Assembly (NCBI GenBank): GCA_945890735.1
Contig: CAMDCZ010000071.1
Coordinates: 1-6,536 of the forward strand
DNA length: 6,536 bases
Direction: 5' to 3'
DNA from: Bordetella parapertussis
Lineage (GTDB): Bacteria > Pseudomonadota > Gammaproteobacteria > Burkholderiales > Burkholderiaceae_C
Made by a program: the position numbers and the translations under genes. Numbering within the stretch: the first letter of the stretch is position 1; every line of letters begins with the position of its first letter. Positions 1 through 6,077 of the stretch are shown piece after piece. The notes below the pieces were generated by a model. The model was not told the origin of the DNA, made no database searches, and saw nothing but the letters and a program-made list of their open reading frames with translations.

Positions 1-246
1 CAGCATGGCTGCTGCCGCCGCTTCATTGGCACAGGCTTGCACATGCACCCCGAGCTGCGCCATCAAGGGTTTGGCTTGCACCATCACATCCAGCAAGTGC
101 GACACCGGTGCGCCTTGGTAACCACCGACGTACGACACGCCCGATTGCAGCAAGGCCTTGGTGACCGCCAAGATGCCTTCGCCGTGGAAGGTGTCGCCGT
201 CACCGAGTTGCAAGGACTTGATTTCTTCAACAAAGGAAACTTCCAC
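1..246 (-). CDS. Indolepyruvate:ferredoxin oxidoreductase alpha-like protein, N-terminal part (runs off left edge)
   Basis: The 82 visible codons read leftward from a GTG start at 246. They include FHGEGILAVTKALLQSG (residues 20-36) and YVGGYQGAPVSHLLDVM (39-55), followed by an Ala-rich segment after ACANE (71-75). The GYQGAP stretch corresponds to the Y-P-G-x-P loop of the pyrimidine-binding N-terminal domain of 2-oxoacid:ferredoxin oxidoreductases. In this family the alpha subunit binds thiamine diphosphate and oxidatively decarboxylates aryl-pyruvates such as indolepyruvate, in the cytoplasm. The GTG start is chosen because a GGAG lies seven bases upstream and the frame has no ATG back to the in-frame stop at 297-295. 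The gene is divergent from selD, with 91 bases between the starts. Family assignment is fairly sure. The exact substrate is not visible, because the TPP and iron-sulfur domains lie outside the window. Confidence 0.75.
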   Translation of the reverse strand, partial: MEVSFVEEIKSLQLGDGDTFHGEGILAVTKALLQSGVSYVGGYQGAPVSHLLDVMVQAKPLMAQLGVHVQACANEAAAAAML

Positions 247-253
247 AACCAGG

Positions 254-257
254 CTCC
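254..257 (-). promoter_or_regulatory. Ribosome binding site deciding the GTG start of the oxidoreductase gene
   Basis: On the minus strand this reads GGAG, seven bases before GTG at 246. The frame has no ATG between this site and the upstream in-frame stop at 297-295, so the site supports GTG as the true start. Confidence 0.5.
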
Positions 258-299
258 GGGTGATGGCGGGCGAACAGCCAGCGCAGTGCGGCCATCATA

Positions 300-348
300 A
301 AGAGGTCAGTGAAGAGGGCGCATGGTAGATTTCCCGCATGACCTCTTC
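300..348 (+). repeat. Two overlapping inverted-repeat pairings over the selD start codon
   Basis: AAGAGGTCA at 300-308 is the exact reverse complement of TGACCTCTT at 339-347. Separately, GAAGAGG at 311-317 is the exact reverse complement of CCTCTTC at 342-348. The two upstream arms compete for the same downstream arm. That arm contains the last two bases of the selD ATG (338-340) and codons 2-4. In RNA, the first pairing would bury the start codon, while the second would leave it in a 24-nt loop. Such short repeats can arise by chance, and no function is proven. Confidence 0.35.
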
Positions 349-1435
349 ATTGCATACCGAACCCCGACTCACCTCTTTGGCCCATGGCGGCGGCTGCGGC
401 TGCAAGATCGCACCCGGCGTGCTGCGCGACATCTTGGGCAAGATGCAAGGCGTTTCATTGCCCGCGCAACTCTTGGTGGGCATCGACACCGCAGACGACG
501 CGGCCGTTTACCAGCTCAATGACGAGCAGGCCTTGATCGCCACCACGGATTTCTTCATGCCGATCGTGGACGACCCGTTTGACTTTGGCCGCATCGCCGC
601 CACCAACGCCATCAGCGATGTCTACGCCATGGGCGGCAAACCCATCCTCGCGCTGGCCTTGGTGGGCATGCCCATCAACGTGCTCAGCACCCACACCATT
701 GGCCGCATCTTGGAAGGCGGGCAAAGTGTTTGCCAAGCCGCGGGCATCCCGATCGCGGGCGGCCACACCATCGACTCGGTCGAGCCGATTTATGGCTTGG
801 TGGCCCTCGGCTTGGTGCACCCCTCACGCGTCAAGCGCAATGCCTCGGCACGGGTGGGCGATCTGCTGGTGCTGGGCAAGCCGATTGGCGTGGGCGTGAT
901 GTCGGCTGCCTTGAAAAAAGAGCAGCTGTCCGACGCCCTCTACGCGCAGATGCTGGCGTCCACCACCCAACTCAACACCCCTGGTCCCGACCTGGCTGCG
1001 CTGGACGGTGTGCATGCCTTGACCGATGTCACCGGCTTTGGTTTGGCGGGTCACGCTTTGGAGATGGCGCGAGGCTCCCGCCTGGATGTGCACATCGATT
1101 GGGCGGCCGTGCCGGTGTTCGAGGGCGTGCGTGACTTGGCGCAGCAGGGTTGTGTCACCGGTGCCTCGGGGCGCAATTGGCAGGGCTATGGCGCGGAAGT
1201 GGCGCTGTCCAACGGCTTTGGTGCGGTTGATCAAGCGCTGTTGAGCGACCCGCAAACCAGCGGCGGTTTGCTGGTGAGTTGTGCCCCCGACGCGCTGGCG
1301 CAGGTGATGGCGGTGTTTGCCCAACATGGCTTTGCGCAAGCCTGTGTGGTGGGCCATGTGTCGGCTCGGCAAGCGGATGCGCCGATGTTGCGGGTGGTGA
1401 TGGGGCCAAAGTTGGCCAACACCTCGTGCAGGTAG
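338..1435 (+). CDS. selD: Selenide, water dikinase (selenophosphate synthetase)
   Basis: SelD makes selenophosphate from selenide, ATP and water in the cytoplasm. This is the selenium donor for selenocysteine (SelA) and for 2-selenouridine in tRNA (MnmH). The 365-residue protein has the N-terminal glycine-rich HGGGCGCK loop (16-23): Cys20 and Lys23 match the catalytic E. coli Cys17 and Lys20, so this is a Cys form, not a selenocysteine form. Metal/ATP motifs follow: DDAAVY (53-58), TTDFFMPIVDDP (69-80), NAISDVYAMGG (90-100), GGHTI (141-145), LTDVTGFGLAGH (228-239) and SDPQTSGGLL (303-312). ATG 338 is the first start after an in-frame TAG at 326, but no good Shine-Dalgarno lies close by. The family usually ends near where LRVV (351-354) falls. 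The last 11 residues appear to be readthrough into antisense of a tfoX-like fragment. No selA, selB or mnmH is present nearby. Confidence 0.96.
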   Translation: MTSSLHTEPRLTSLAHGGGCGCKIAPGVLRDILGKMQGVSLPAQLLVGIDTADDAAVYQLNDEQALIATTDFFMPIVDDPFDFGRIAATNAISDVYAMGGKPILALALVGMPINVLSTHTIGRILEGGQSVCQAAGIPIAGGHTIDSVEPIYGLVALGLVHPSRVKRNASARVGDLLVLGKPIGVGVMSAALKKEQLSDALYAQMLASTTQLNTPGPDLAALDGVHALTDVTGFGLAGHALEMARGSRLDVHIDWAAVPVFEGVRDLAQQGCVTGASGRNWQGYGAEVALSNGFGAVDQALLSDPQTSGGLLVSCAPDALAQVMAVFAQHGFAQACVVGHVSARQADAPMLRVVMGPKLANTSCR

Positions 1436-1452
1436 TCCATGAAGTCGCTCAT
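1390..1452 (-). pseudogene. Truncated TfoX/Sxy-family N-terminus (about 21 recognisable codons)
   Basis: Six bases after the rep stop, on the same strand, an ATG at 1452 opens a frame beginning MSDFMDYLHEVLANFGPITT. This resembles the start of small TfoX N-terminal-domain proteins, where a D-Y-L-H-E-V helix and F-G-P-I are followed by R-R-M-F-G-G. Here the similarity stops after Arg21 (1392-1390). The next residues read NIGAS, and the frame then runs as antisense of selD to about 1231 (73 residues in all), with no further family resemblance. The normal domain is about 100 residues. I read this as a 5' remnant left by a deletion that fused it tail-to-tail with selD. It could still be translated by coupling to rep as a short chimeric peptide. 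The match is from memory of the family, not an alignment. Confidence 0.55.
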
Positions 1453-1458
1453 GATGAT

Positions 1459-3543
1459 TCACGGCTTCGCCAGCGCCTTTTCCTCTTCCACCTTCTTCGC
1501 AAACTCCGCCCTCAAGGCCCGCAGTTTCGCCATCGGGTCTTCCTTGACGGTGGCCACGTCCAGCGCCATCTCGGCAATGAAGCGGCTGGGCAGGCTGCTC
1601 ACCACCTCGCGGCCCTTTTTGCGTTTGCGACACCAACTCACCACCAAGCTGCGCTGGGCGCGGGTGATGCCGACATACATCAGCCGTCGCTCTTCCTGAA
1701 TGCGCGTCAGGTTCAAGGCGTCTTGCTGCAGGCTCACGCCGTCTTCTTCGGGCTTGAAGGGCAGCAGGCCCTCGTTCACCCCGGCCATCATCACGTGCGG
1801 CCACTCCAGGCCTTTGGCCGCATGCAAGGTGGACAGGGTCACCACGTCCTGGTCTTTTTCGCGCTCAGACAGCGTGGACAACAAGGCGATGGTTTGCGCC
1901 ACCTCCAGCAGGCTCTTGGATTCGCTGACCAAGCTCACGCCTGCCGTGTCGTCCACCTCGCCGCCGCAGCGCTTGGCCATCCAGTCGATGAAATCCACCA
2001 CATTGGTCCAACGCGCGGCCGCGAGTTTTTCGCTCTCCTCGTTGTCGTAGAGGTGTTTTTCATAGTCGATGTCTTTGAGCCACTGGGTCAACAAAGCCAG
2101 CGCGGCTTCGCTGCCTTGGGTGTGGCGGGCGCGAAACTGCAAGTCGTTGATCTCGTCGCCAAAGGCTTTCAAGTTGTCCACCGCCTTGGTGGGCAAGGCC
2201 GCGCCCAGCGAATGGCTGAACACCGCCTCGAACAAACTGATGCGGTACTGGTTGGCAAACTCACCGAGCTTTTGCAAGCTGGTGTGGCCAATGCCGCGCT
2301 TGGGGGTGGTGACACAGCGCAAAAACGCCGGGTCGTCGTCGTTGTTCACCCACAGGCGCAACCAGGCGCACAGGTCGCGGATTTCGGCGCGGTCGAAAAA
2401 GCTTTGACCGCCTGAGACCTTGTAGGGAATCGCGGCTTGGCGAAACGCTTTCTCCAAGATGCGCGATTGGTGGTTGGCACGGTAGAGCACGGCGAAGTCT
2501 TTCCAGGCTCGGAACTGGCTCACGCCTTCGCCGGTGTCATTGCCTGCCCGCAGGCTTTGGATGCGGTTGACCAGGCGCTCGGCCTCGTGTTCTTCGTTGT
2601 CCGCGTCGATCACCCGCACCGGCTCACCCGCGCCCAACTCAGAGAACAAGGTCTTGGGAAACAGCTTGGGGTTGGGGCCGATCACGTTGTTGGCCGCTTG
2701 CAAGATGGCGCTGGTGGAGCGGTAGTTTTGCTCGAGCTTGACCACCTTCAAAGCGGGGAAGTCCTGCGGTAAGCGCTGCAAGTTGTCCAGGGTCGCGCCG
2801 CGCCAACCGTAGATCGACTGGTCGTCGTCGCCCACCGCGGTGAAGCGGGCGCGCTCGCCCACCAAGAGTTTCAAGACCTCGTATTGCGTGGCGTTCGTGT
2901 CTTGGTATTCGTCGACCAACACATGGCCCATTTGCGCTTGCCACTGCTCGCGCACCTCGGCGTGTTGCTGCAACAACTTCAAGGGCAAGCCGATCAGGTC
3001 GTCAAAGTCCACGCTTTGGTAAGCGCTCAAGCGTTCTTCGTAACGCGCCATGATGCGCGCGGTGATGCGCTCGTTGTCATTGCTGGCTTGGGCCTCGGCC
3101 ATGGCGGCGTTCAGACCTTGGTTTTTCCACAGGCTGATGGCCCATTGCCATTGGCGTGCGGTGGCCGCGTCGGTGGTGCCACCGGCGTCCTTCAGGATCG
3201 AGGTGACGTCGTCCGAGTCCAAGATGCTGAAGTTTTTCTTCAAGCCCAGGGCTTCGCCGTTTTGCCGCAACATGCGCACACCCAGTGCATGGAAGGTGCA
3301 GATCAGCACCTTTTGCGCTTCGCGCCCGACCAATTGCTTGGCGCGTTCGCGCATCTCTGCCGCGGCTTTGTTGGTGAACGTGATGGCGGCGATGCGGTCA
3401 GCGGCCAAGCCGAGTTGGATCAGGTGGCCGATTTTGTGGGTGATCACCCGGGTTTTGCCCGAGCCCGCGCCGGCCAGCACCAGGCAGGGGCCTTGCACAT
3501 GGTGGACCGCTTCGAGTTGCGGGAGGTTCAAGTCAGTGGACAT
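1459..3543 (-). CDS. rep: ATP-dependent DNA helicase Rep (SF1A, UvrD/PcrA/Rep family)
   Basis: This is a 3'-5' single-strand DNA translocase that helps forks through protein roadblocks and supports restart. The 694 residues (E. coli Rep has 673) carry all SF1A motifs in order: Walker A AGAGSGKT (24-31), motif Ia ITFTNKAAAEM (54-64), Walker B DEYQD (211-215), motif III GDDDQSIYGWRGA (238-250), motif IV LEQNYRS (270-276), motif V TLSTLHAAKGLEW (569-581) and motif VI RRLMYVGITRA (619-629). GPCLVLAG, NNEEHEAER and a KVSGG-SFF segment favour Rep over UvrD, though UvrD-like annotation is possible. The C-terminal tail (664-694) is charged and Lys/Glu-rich. ATG 3543 has no clear Shine-Dalgarno. The gene follows priA by 80 bases with no evident terminator between, so co-transcription is likely. 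A weak promoter-like pair (TTGGCT 3612-3607, TAAGAT 3588-3583, spacer 18) could add its own transcription. Confidence 0.92.
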   Translation of the reverse strand: MSTDLNLPQLEAVHHVQGPCLVLAGAGSGKTRVITHKIGHLIQLGLAADRIAAITFTNKAAAEMRERAKQLVGREAQKVLICTFHALGVRMLRQNGEALGLKKNFSILDSDDVTSILKDAGGTTDAATARQWQWAISLWKNQGLNAAMAEAQASNDNERITARIMARYEERLSAYQSVDFDDLIGLPLKLLQQHAEVREQWQAQMGHVLVDEYQDTNATQYEVLKLLVGERARFTAVGDDDQSIYGWRGATLDNLQRLPQDFPALKVVKLEQNYRSTSAILQAANNVIGPNPKLFPKTLFSELGAGEPVRVIDADNEEHEAERLVNRIQSLRAGNDTGEGVSQFRAWKDFAVLYRANHQSRILEKAFRQAAIPYKVSGGQSFFDRAEIRDLCAWLRLWVNNDDDPAFLRCVTTPKRGIGHTSLQKLGEFANQYRISLFEAVFSHSLGAALPTKAVDNLKAFGDEINDLQFRARHTQGSEAALALLTQWLKDIDYEKHLYDNEESEKLAAARWTNVVDFIDWMAKRCGGEVDDTAGVSLVSESKSLLEVAQTIALLSTLSEREKDQDVVTLSTLHAAKGLEWPHVMMAGVNEGLLPFKPEEDGVSLQQDALNLTRIQEERRLMYVGITRAQRSLVVSWCRKRKKGREVVSSLPSRFIAEMALDVATVKEDPMAKLRALRAEFAKKVEEEKALAKP

Positions 3544-3623
3544 CGGTGGGAAGCAGGCAGATCGAAAGCGGCAAAGCCAATGATCTTAACGAGCGTGGGT
3601 TTGACCAGCCAACAGACAGGTGG

Positions 3624-5729
3624 CTAAATGGCCAAAGGATCGACATCGATGGCCCAGCGCAACACCGCTTTGTGATGGCTGCGCGCGGCTTGCAAGTCGG
3701 GTTGCCAAGACTGCAGGAAATGCTGCAGGGCGCGGCGCGAACCCGACTCGATCAGCATTTGCGCGCGTTCGACATTGGCCACGCGCTGCATGGCCATGGG
3801 CACCGCGGGGTAGACCGTGACGGACATGCCCGACTCGGCCAGCCAGGCCTCACCTGCGCTGCGCGCGGCATTCAAAAAGTCTTGCGCGGCAGCTTGGCTG
3901 CGCGCCTCGGCCCGCACCAGCGCTTGGAAGCTGAAAGGCGGCAAACCCGCTTGCTCGCGCTCGCGCAGCTGTTGGTCGGCAAAGGCGGCGAAGTCGTGTT
4001 GCTTCAAGGTTTCAAACAGCGGGTGTGCTGGGTGGAAGGTTTGCACCCACATCTCGCAAGGCTGTTCGCTGGCCATCGAGGCATCACGCCCGGCGCGGCC
4101 AGCGGCTTGCATCAACAAAGCAAACAAGCGCTCGGGGGCGCGAAAGTCAGCCGAGAACAAAGCGCCATCGGGGTTCAGGGCCGCCACCAGGGTGACGCGG
4201 CGAAAGTCATGCCCCTTGGCCACCATTTGCGTGCCGACCAAGACATCGACATCGCCGTCATGCACCTGGGCGAGCTGGCGCACCAACTCGCCCTTCAAGC
4301 GGGTCGAGTCGGCATCGATGCGGGCGATGCGCATCGGCGAGCCGTCCGGGCGCTGCATGTCGGCGAGCAGCTCGGCCAGGTGTTCTTCCAAGCGCTCGGT
4401 GCCGTGGCCAAACGAGCCAATGTCTTGGTTACCGCAACCCGGGCAGGCGCGCGGCACGGCTTGCGTCAAGCTGCAATGGTGGCAGCGCAGCGTGCGGTCG
4501 GCTTTGTGAAACACACGGTAGGCGCTGCAGTGCGGGCATTCGCTTTTCCAGCCGCAAGACGCGCAGTGCAACACCGGGGCGTAGCCGCGGCGGTTCAACA
4601 GCAGCAGCACCTGTTCTTGCCGGCCCAAGCGCTCACGCATCGCCGCCAGCAAGGGGGCCGACACCAGGGTTTGGCGCGGTTGTTTGTTCATGTCCACGCG
4701 GCGCAGCGCAGGCAGCACCGCGTCACCCACCCTGCTGGGCATGTGCAGGCGTTGGTAGCGCGGCGCAGACTCGCCTGCCAGCGCGTCGCGGCTGTGGTGC
4801 CAGCTCTCCAAAGACGGTGTGGCCGAGCCGAGGATGACTTGCGCGCCTTCGCGCTGGCCACGGTAAACCGCCAGGTCGCGGGCGGAGTAACGCGCACCTT
4901 CTTGTTGTTTGTAGCTCGGGTCGTGCTCTTCATCGACCACGATCAATTGCAAATGCGGCACCGAGGCCAGCACCGCCATGCGCGTGCCCAACACCAGCCG
5001 CGCTTGCCCGGTGTGCGCCGACAGCCAGCTGTTCAAGCGTTGCGCAGGCGTCATGCCACTGTGCATGCTGACGATCGCTGCATTGCCGAGCGCGGAAAAA
5101 CGCTGGCGCACCCGTTCTTCCAGCTGCGGGGTGAGGTTGATCTCGGGCACCAGCATCAGCACTTGCGCAGCCGGGTCGCGTGCCAAGACCTCGGCGGCGC
5201 GGCGCAAATACACCTCGGTTTTGCCGCTGCCGGTGTTGCCATGCAGCACAAACGGGCCAGTGTCTTGGGCCAAGCGGGCCAGCACCTGGGCCTGTTCGGG
5301 TGTGGGCGTGGGCAGGGGCGGGCAGACCTCGCCTGGGGTATCGGTGGTTTGACCGCGCTTTTTCAGCTTGCGAGCGAGTTGGGCCTGGCTGACCTCGCGC
5401 AGCTGAGGTGGCAAGCAGGCCAAGGCGAATTCGCCCAAAGCGCGTTGGTAATAGTGGGCGGCAAAAGCCACCAGTTGCAGCCAATCTGCTGACAGGGGCG
5501 GCAGACCGTCGAGCACCTCGGTCACCGGGCGCAGCACGCGGGACTTGTCGGCCAAGGGCTCGGCGCTGTCAGGGCTGGCTGCGTGCCAAACCAAACCCAA
5601 ACACTCGCGCTGCCCCAGGGGCACCCTTACCAAGGTGCCTGTGGGAAGGTCTTGGGTGTGCTGGTAGCTCAAGGGCCCGGTCAAGCCGCTGTAAGCCGGG
5701 GTGGGGAGCAAAACGGAGATCTCTGTCAA
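3624..5729 (-). CDS. priA: Primosomal replication restart helicase PriA
   Basis: PriA recognises stalled forks and D-loops, remodels them and starts DnaB reloading. The 701 residues (E. coli 732) are complete. There is an N-terminal DNA-binding domain with the typical V-P-L-G segment (36-39). The SF2 helicase has Walker A GNTGSGKT (164-171), DEEH (266-269) and GSATPSLES (301-309). The cysteine-rich insert has eight Cys (389, 392, 398, 401, 416, 419, 429, 432) for two zincs. The second helicase lobe has GTERLEEHL (443-451), VGTQMVAKGHDF (498-509) and QAAGRAGR (541-548). The C-terminus is RWAIDVDPL (691-699). The start is TTG at 5729: the frame has no ATG or GTG back to an in-frame stop at 5762-5760, and VLLPTP must lie close to the N-terminus. 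A GGGGG nine bases upstream is the only SD-like sequence. priA leads the apparent priA-rep unit and lies 336 bases after hemE. Confidence 0.96.
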   Translation of the reverse strand: MTEISVLLPTPAYSGLTGPLSYQHTQDLPTGTLVRVPLGQRECLGLVWHAASPDSAEPLADKSRVLRPVTEVLDGLPPLSADWLQLVAFAAHYYQRALGEFALACLPPQLREVSQAQLARKLKKRGQTTDTPGEVCPPLPTPTPEQAQVLARLAQDTGPFVLHGNTGSGKTEVYLRRAAEVLARDPAAQVLMLVPEINLTPQLEERVRQRFSALGNAAIVSMHSGMTPAQRLNSWLSAHTGQARLVLGTRMAVLASVPHLQLIVVDEEHDPSYKQQEGARYSARDLAVYRGQREGAQVILGSATPSLESWHHSRDALAGESAPRYQRLHMPSRVGDAVLPALRRVDMNKQPRQTLVSAPLLAAMRERLGRQEQVLLLLNRRGYAPVLHCASCGWKSECPHCSAYRVFHKADRTLRCHHCSLTQAVPRACPGCGNQDIGSFGHGTERLEEHLAELLADMQRPDGSPMRIARIDADSTRLKGELVRQLAQVHDGDVDVLVGTQMVAKGHDFRRVTLVAALNPDGALFSADFRAPERLFALLMQAAGRAGRDASMASEQPCEMWVQTFHPAHPLFETLKQHDFAAFADQQLREREQAGLPPFSFQALVRAEARSQAAAQDFLNAARSAGEAWLAESGMSVTVYPAVPMAMQRVANVERAQMLIESGSRRALQHFLQSWQPDLQAARSHHKAVLRWAIDVDPLAI

Positions 5730-5737
5730 TCTGTCAA
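5722..5737 (-). repeat. 8-bp tandem duplication containing the priA start codon
   Basis: On the minus strand TTGACAGA (5737-5730) is directly followed by TTGACAGA (5729-5722). The second copy supplies the TTG start of priA. The TTG of the first copy is in another frame and stops after three codons. The duplication sets the distance from the SD-like GGGGG (5743-5739) to the used TTG at nine bases; with one copy it would be only one. It looks like slipped-strand duplication. Confidence 0.6.
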
Positions 5738-5754
5738 GCCCCCATTTGCGCCAT
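5734..5754 (-). other. Six-codon open frame just upstream of priA
   Basis: ATG at 5754 opens a frame reading MAQMGA, with its TGA stop at 5736-5734. That stop lies four bases before the priA TTG at 5729, in a different frame. Its position would allow translation coupling to the weak TTG start, but it has no convincing Shine-Dalgarno. It may be chance. Confidence 0.25.
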
Positions 5755-5808
5755 GTAACTCAGGTGAATCTTCATAAAGAACGCTAAGTGGTTGATTGGC
5801 AAAGGAGA

Positions 5809-5824
5809 TTGGGAGTCATCCCAA
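5809..5824. repeat. Short inverted repeat beside the perfect DnaA box
   Basis: TTGGGA (5809-5814) and TCCCAA (5819-5824) are perfect inverted copies around a 4-base loop GTCA. The repeat sits six bases from the TTATCCACA box. There is no T-run on either strand, so it is not a convincing terminator. It could be a protein-binding site, or chance. Confidence 0.3.
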
Positions 5825-5829
5825 ATTTC

Positions 5830-5838
5830 TGTGGATAA
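5830..5838 (-). promoter_or_regulatory. DnaA box, perfect TTATCCACA
   Basis: The minus strand reads TTATCCACA, identical to the strong DnaA-box consensus. It lies about 100 bases upstream of the priA start, at the edge of the AT-rich gap. Sequence identity is direct; binding by DnaA is inferred. Confidence 0.6.
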
Positions 5839-6014
5839 CTTTGTTGACAGCTTGTCAGACTGGCCCCCAAAGCCTGCATACACAGGGTTTTGGACACAAT
5901 GCCTGAAAAATCAGCACGGGTTTGTTTTGTTATGAATCAAGGACTTACAAGAAAACAAAGCGAACAAAATTATTTTGAAAGATTAATCCCTAAGTTAAGC
6001 GGTCACCAAAATTT

Positions 6015-6023
6015 TGTGCATAA
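6015..6023 (-). promoter_or_regulatory. DnaA box match TTATGCACA
   Basis: The minus strand reads TTATGCACA, fitting the TTATNCACA consensus. It is in the same orientation as the box at 5830-5838, 185 bases away, and abuts a CAAAATTTTG palindrome. It lies about 40 bases beyond the hemE stop. Confidence 0.5.
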
Positions 6024-6057
6024 CTGAATATTCCTCTGTACTACTTAAGCTCAAACC

Positions 6058-6077
6058 CAAGCCGCTCAAGCGGCTTG
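6058..6077 (-). terminator. Stem-loop at the hemE stop, possible weak terminator
   Basis: AAGCCGCT (6059-6066) and AGCGGCTT (6069-6076) form a perfect 8-bp stem around two bases. An outer C-G pair at 6058/6077 makes nine pairs. The hairpin spans the hemE TGA (6068-6066). On the minus strand it is followed only by GGTTTGAG, a poor U-tract, so intrinsic termination may be inefficient and some readthrough towards priA is possible. Confidence 0.45.

Larger units (their letters stand above)
5730..6065. other. AT-rich, gene-free region between hemE and priA
   Basis: These 336 bases hold no credible coding frame. By hand count 5761-6060 is about 39% G+C and 5941-6000 is 30%, while flanking genes are around 60-68%. 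The region contains two DnaA-box matches in the same orientation, bracketing the most AT-rich stretch. It also holds a perfect 10-bp palindrome CAAAATTTTG (6007-6016), a TGACA-GCT-TGTCA element (5845-5857), and a TTGGGA/TCCCAA stem (5809-5824). The priA promoter must lie here if hemE transcription stops at its end, but no clean -35/-10 pair stands out. It could be a regulatory leader or an origin-like element. Confidence 0.6.

Noticed and set aside
322..522. ATG at 322 with a better-spaced purine-rich sequence upstream, as an alternative gene start
   Set aside because: The frame is not that of selD and gives a 66-residue Arg-rich product without family features. The HGGGCGCK loop is only in the 338 frame.
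824..1804. 326-codon minus-strand frame across the selD/rep junction
   Set aside because: It runs in a different frame through rep and antisense of selD. Its composition is Arg/Gly/His-rich and no motifs are seen.
1279..2415. 378-codon plus-strand frame opposite selD's end and rep
   Set aside because: It overlaps two real genes in other frames, has the low-complexity composition of antisense GC-rich DNA, and resembles no family.
3546..5492. 648-codon open frame on the plus strand opposite priA
   Set aside because: It is the antisense shadow of a complete, motif-perfect priA in GC-rich DNA. Its product is rich in His, Gln, Arg and Ala, with no recognisable domain.
5844..5872. TTGACA at 5844-5849 as a plus-strand promoter -35 box
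   Set aside because: No -10-like hexamer follows at 16-18 bases, and there is no plus-strand gene downstream.
5730..6065. Remnant of a mobile element as the cause of the low GC in the hemE-priA gap
   Set aside because: No transposase frame, terminal inverted repeats or target-site duplication could be found. The DnaA boxes give a better explanation.
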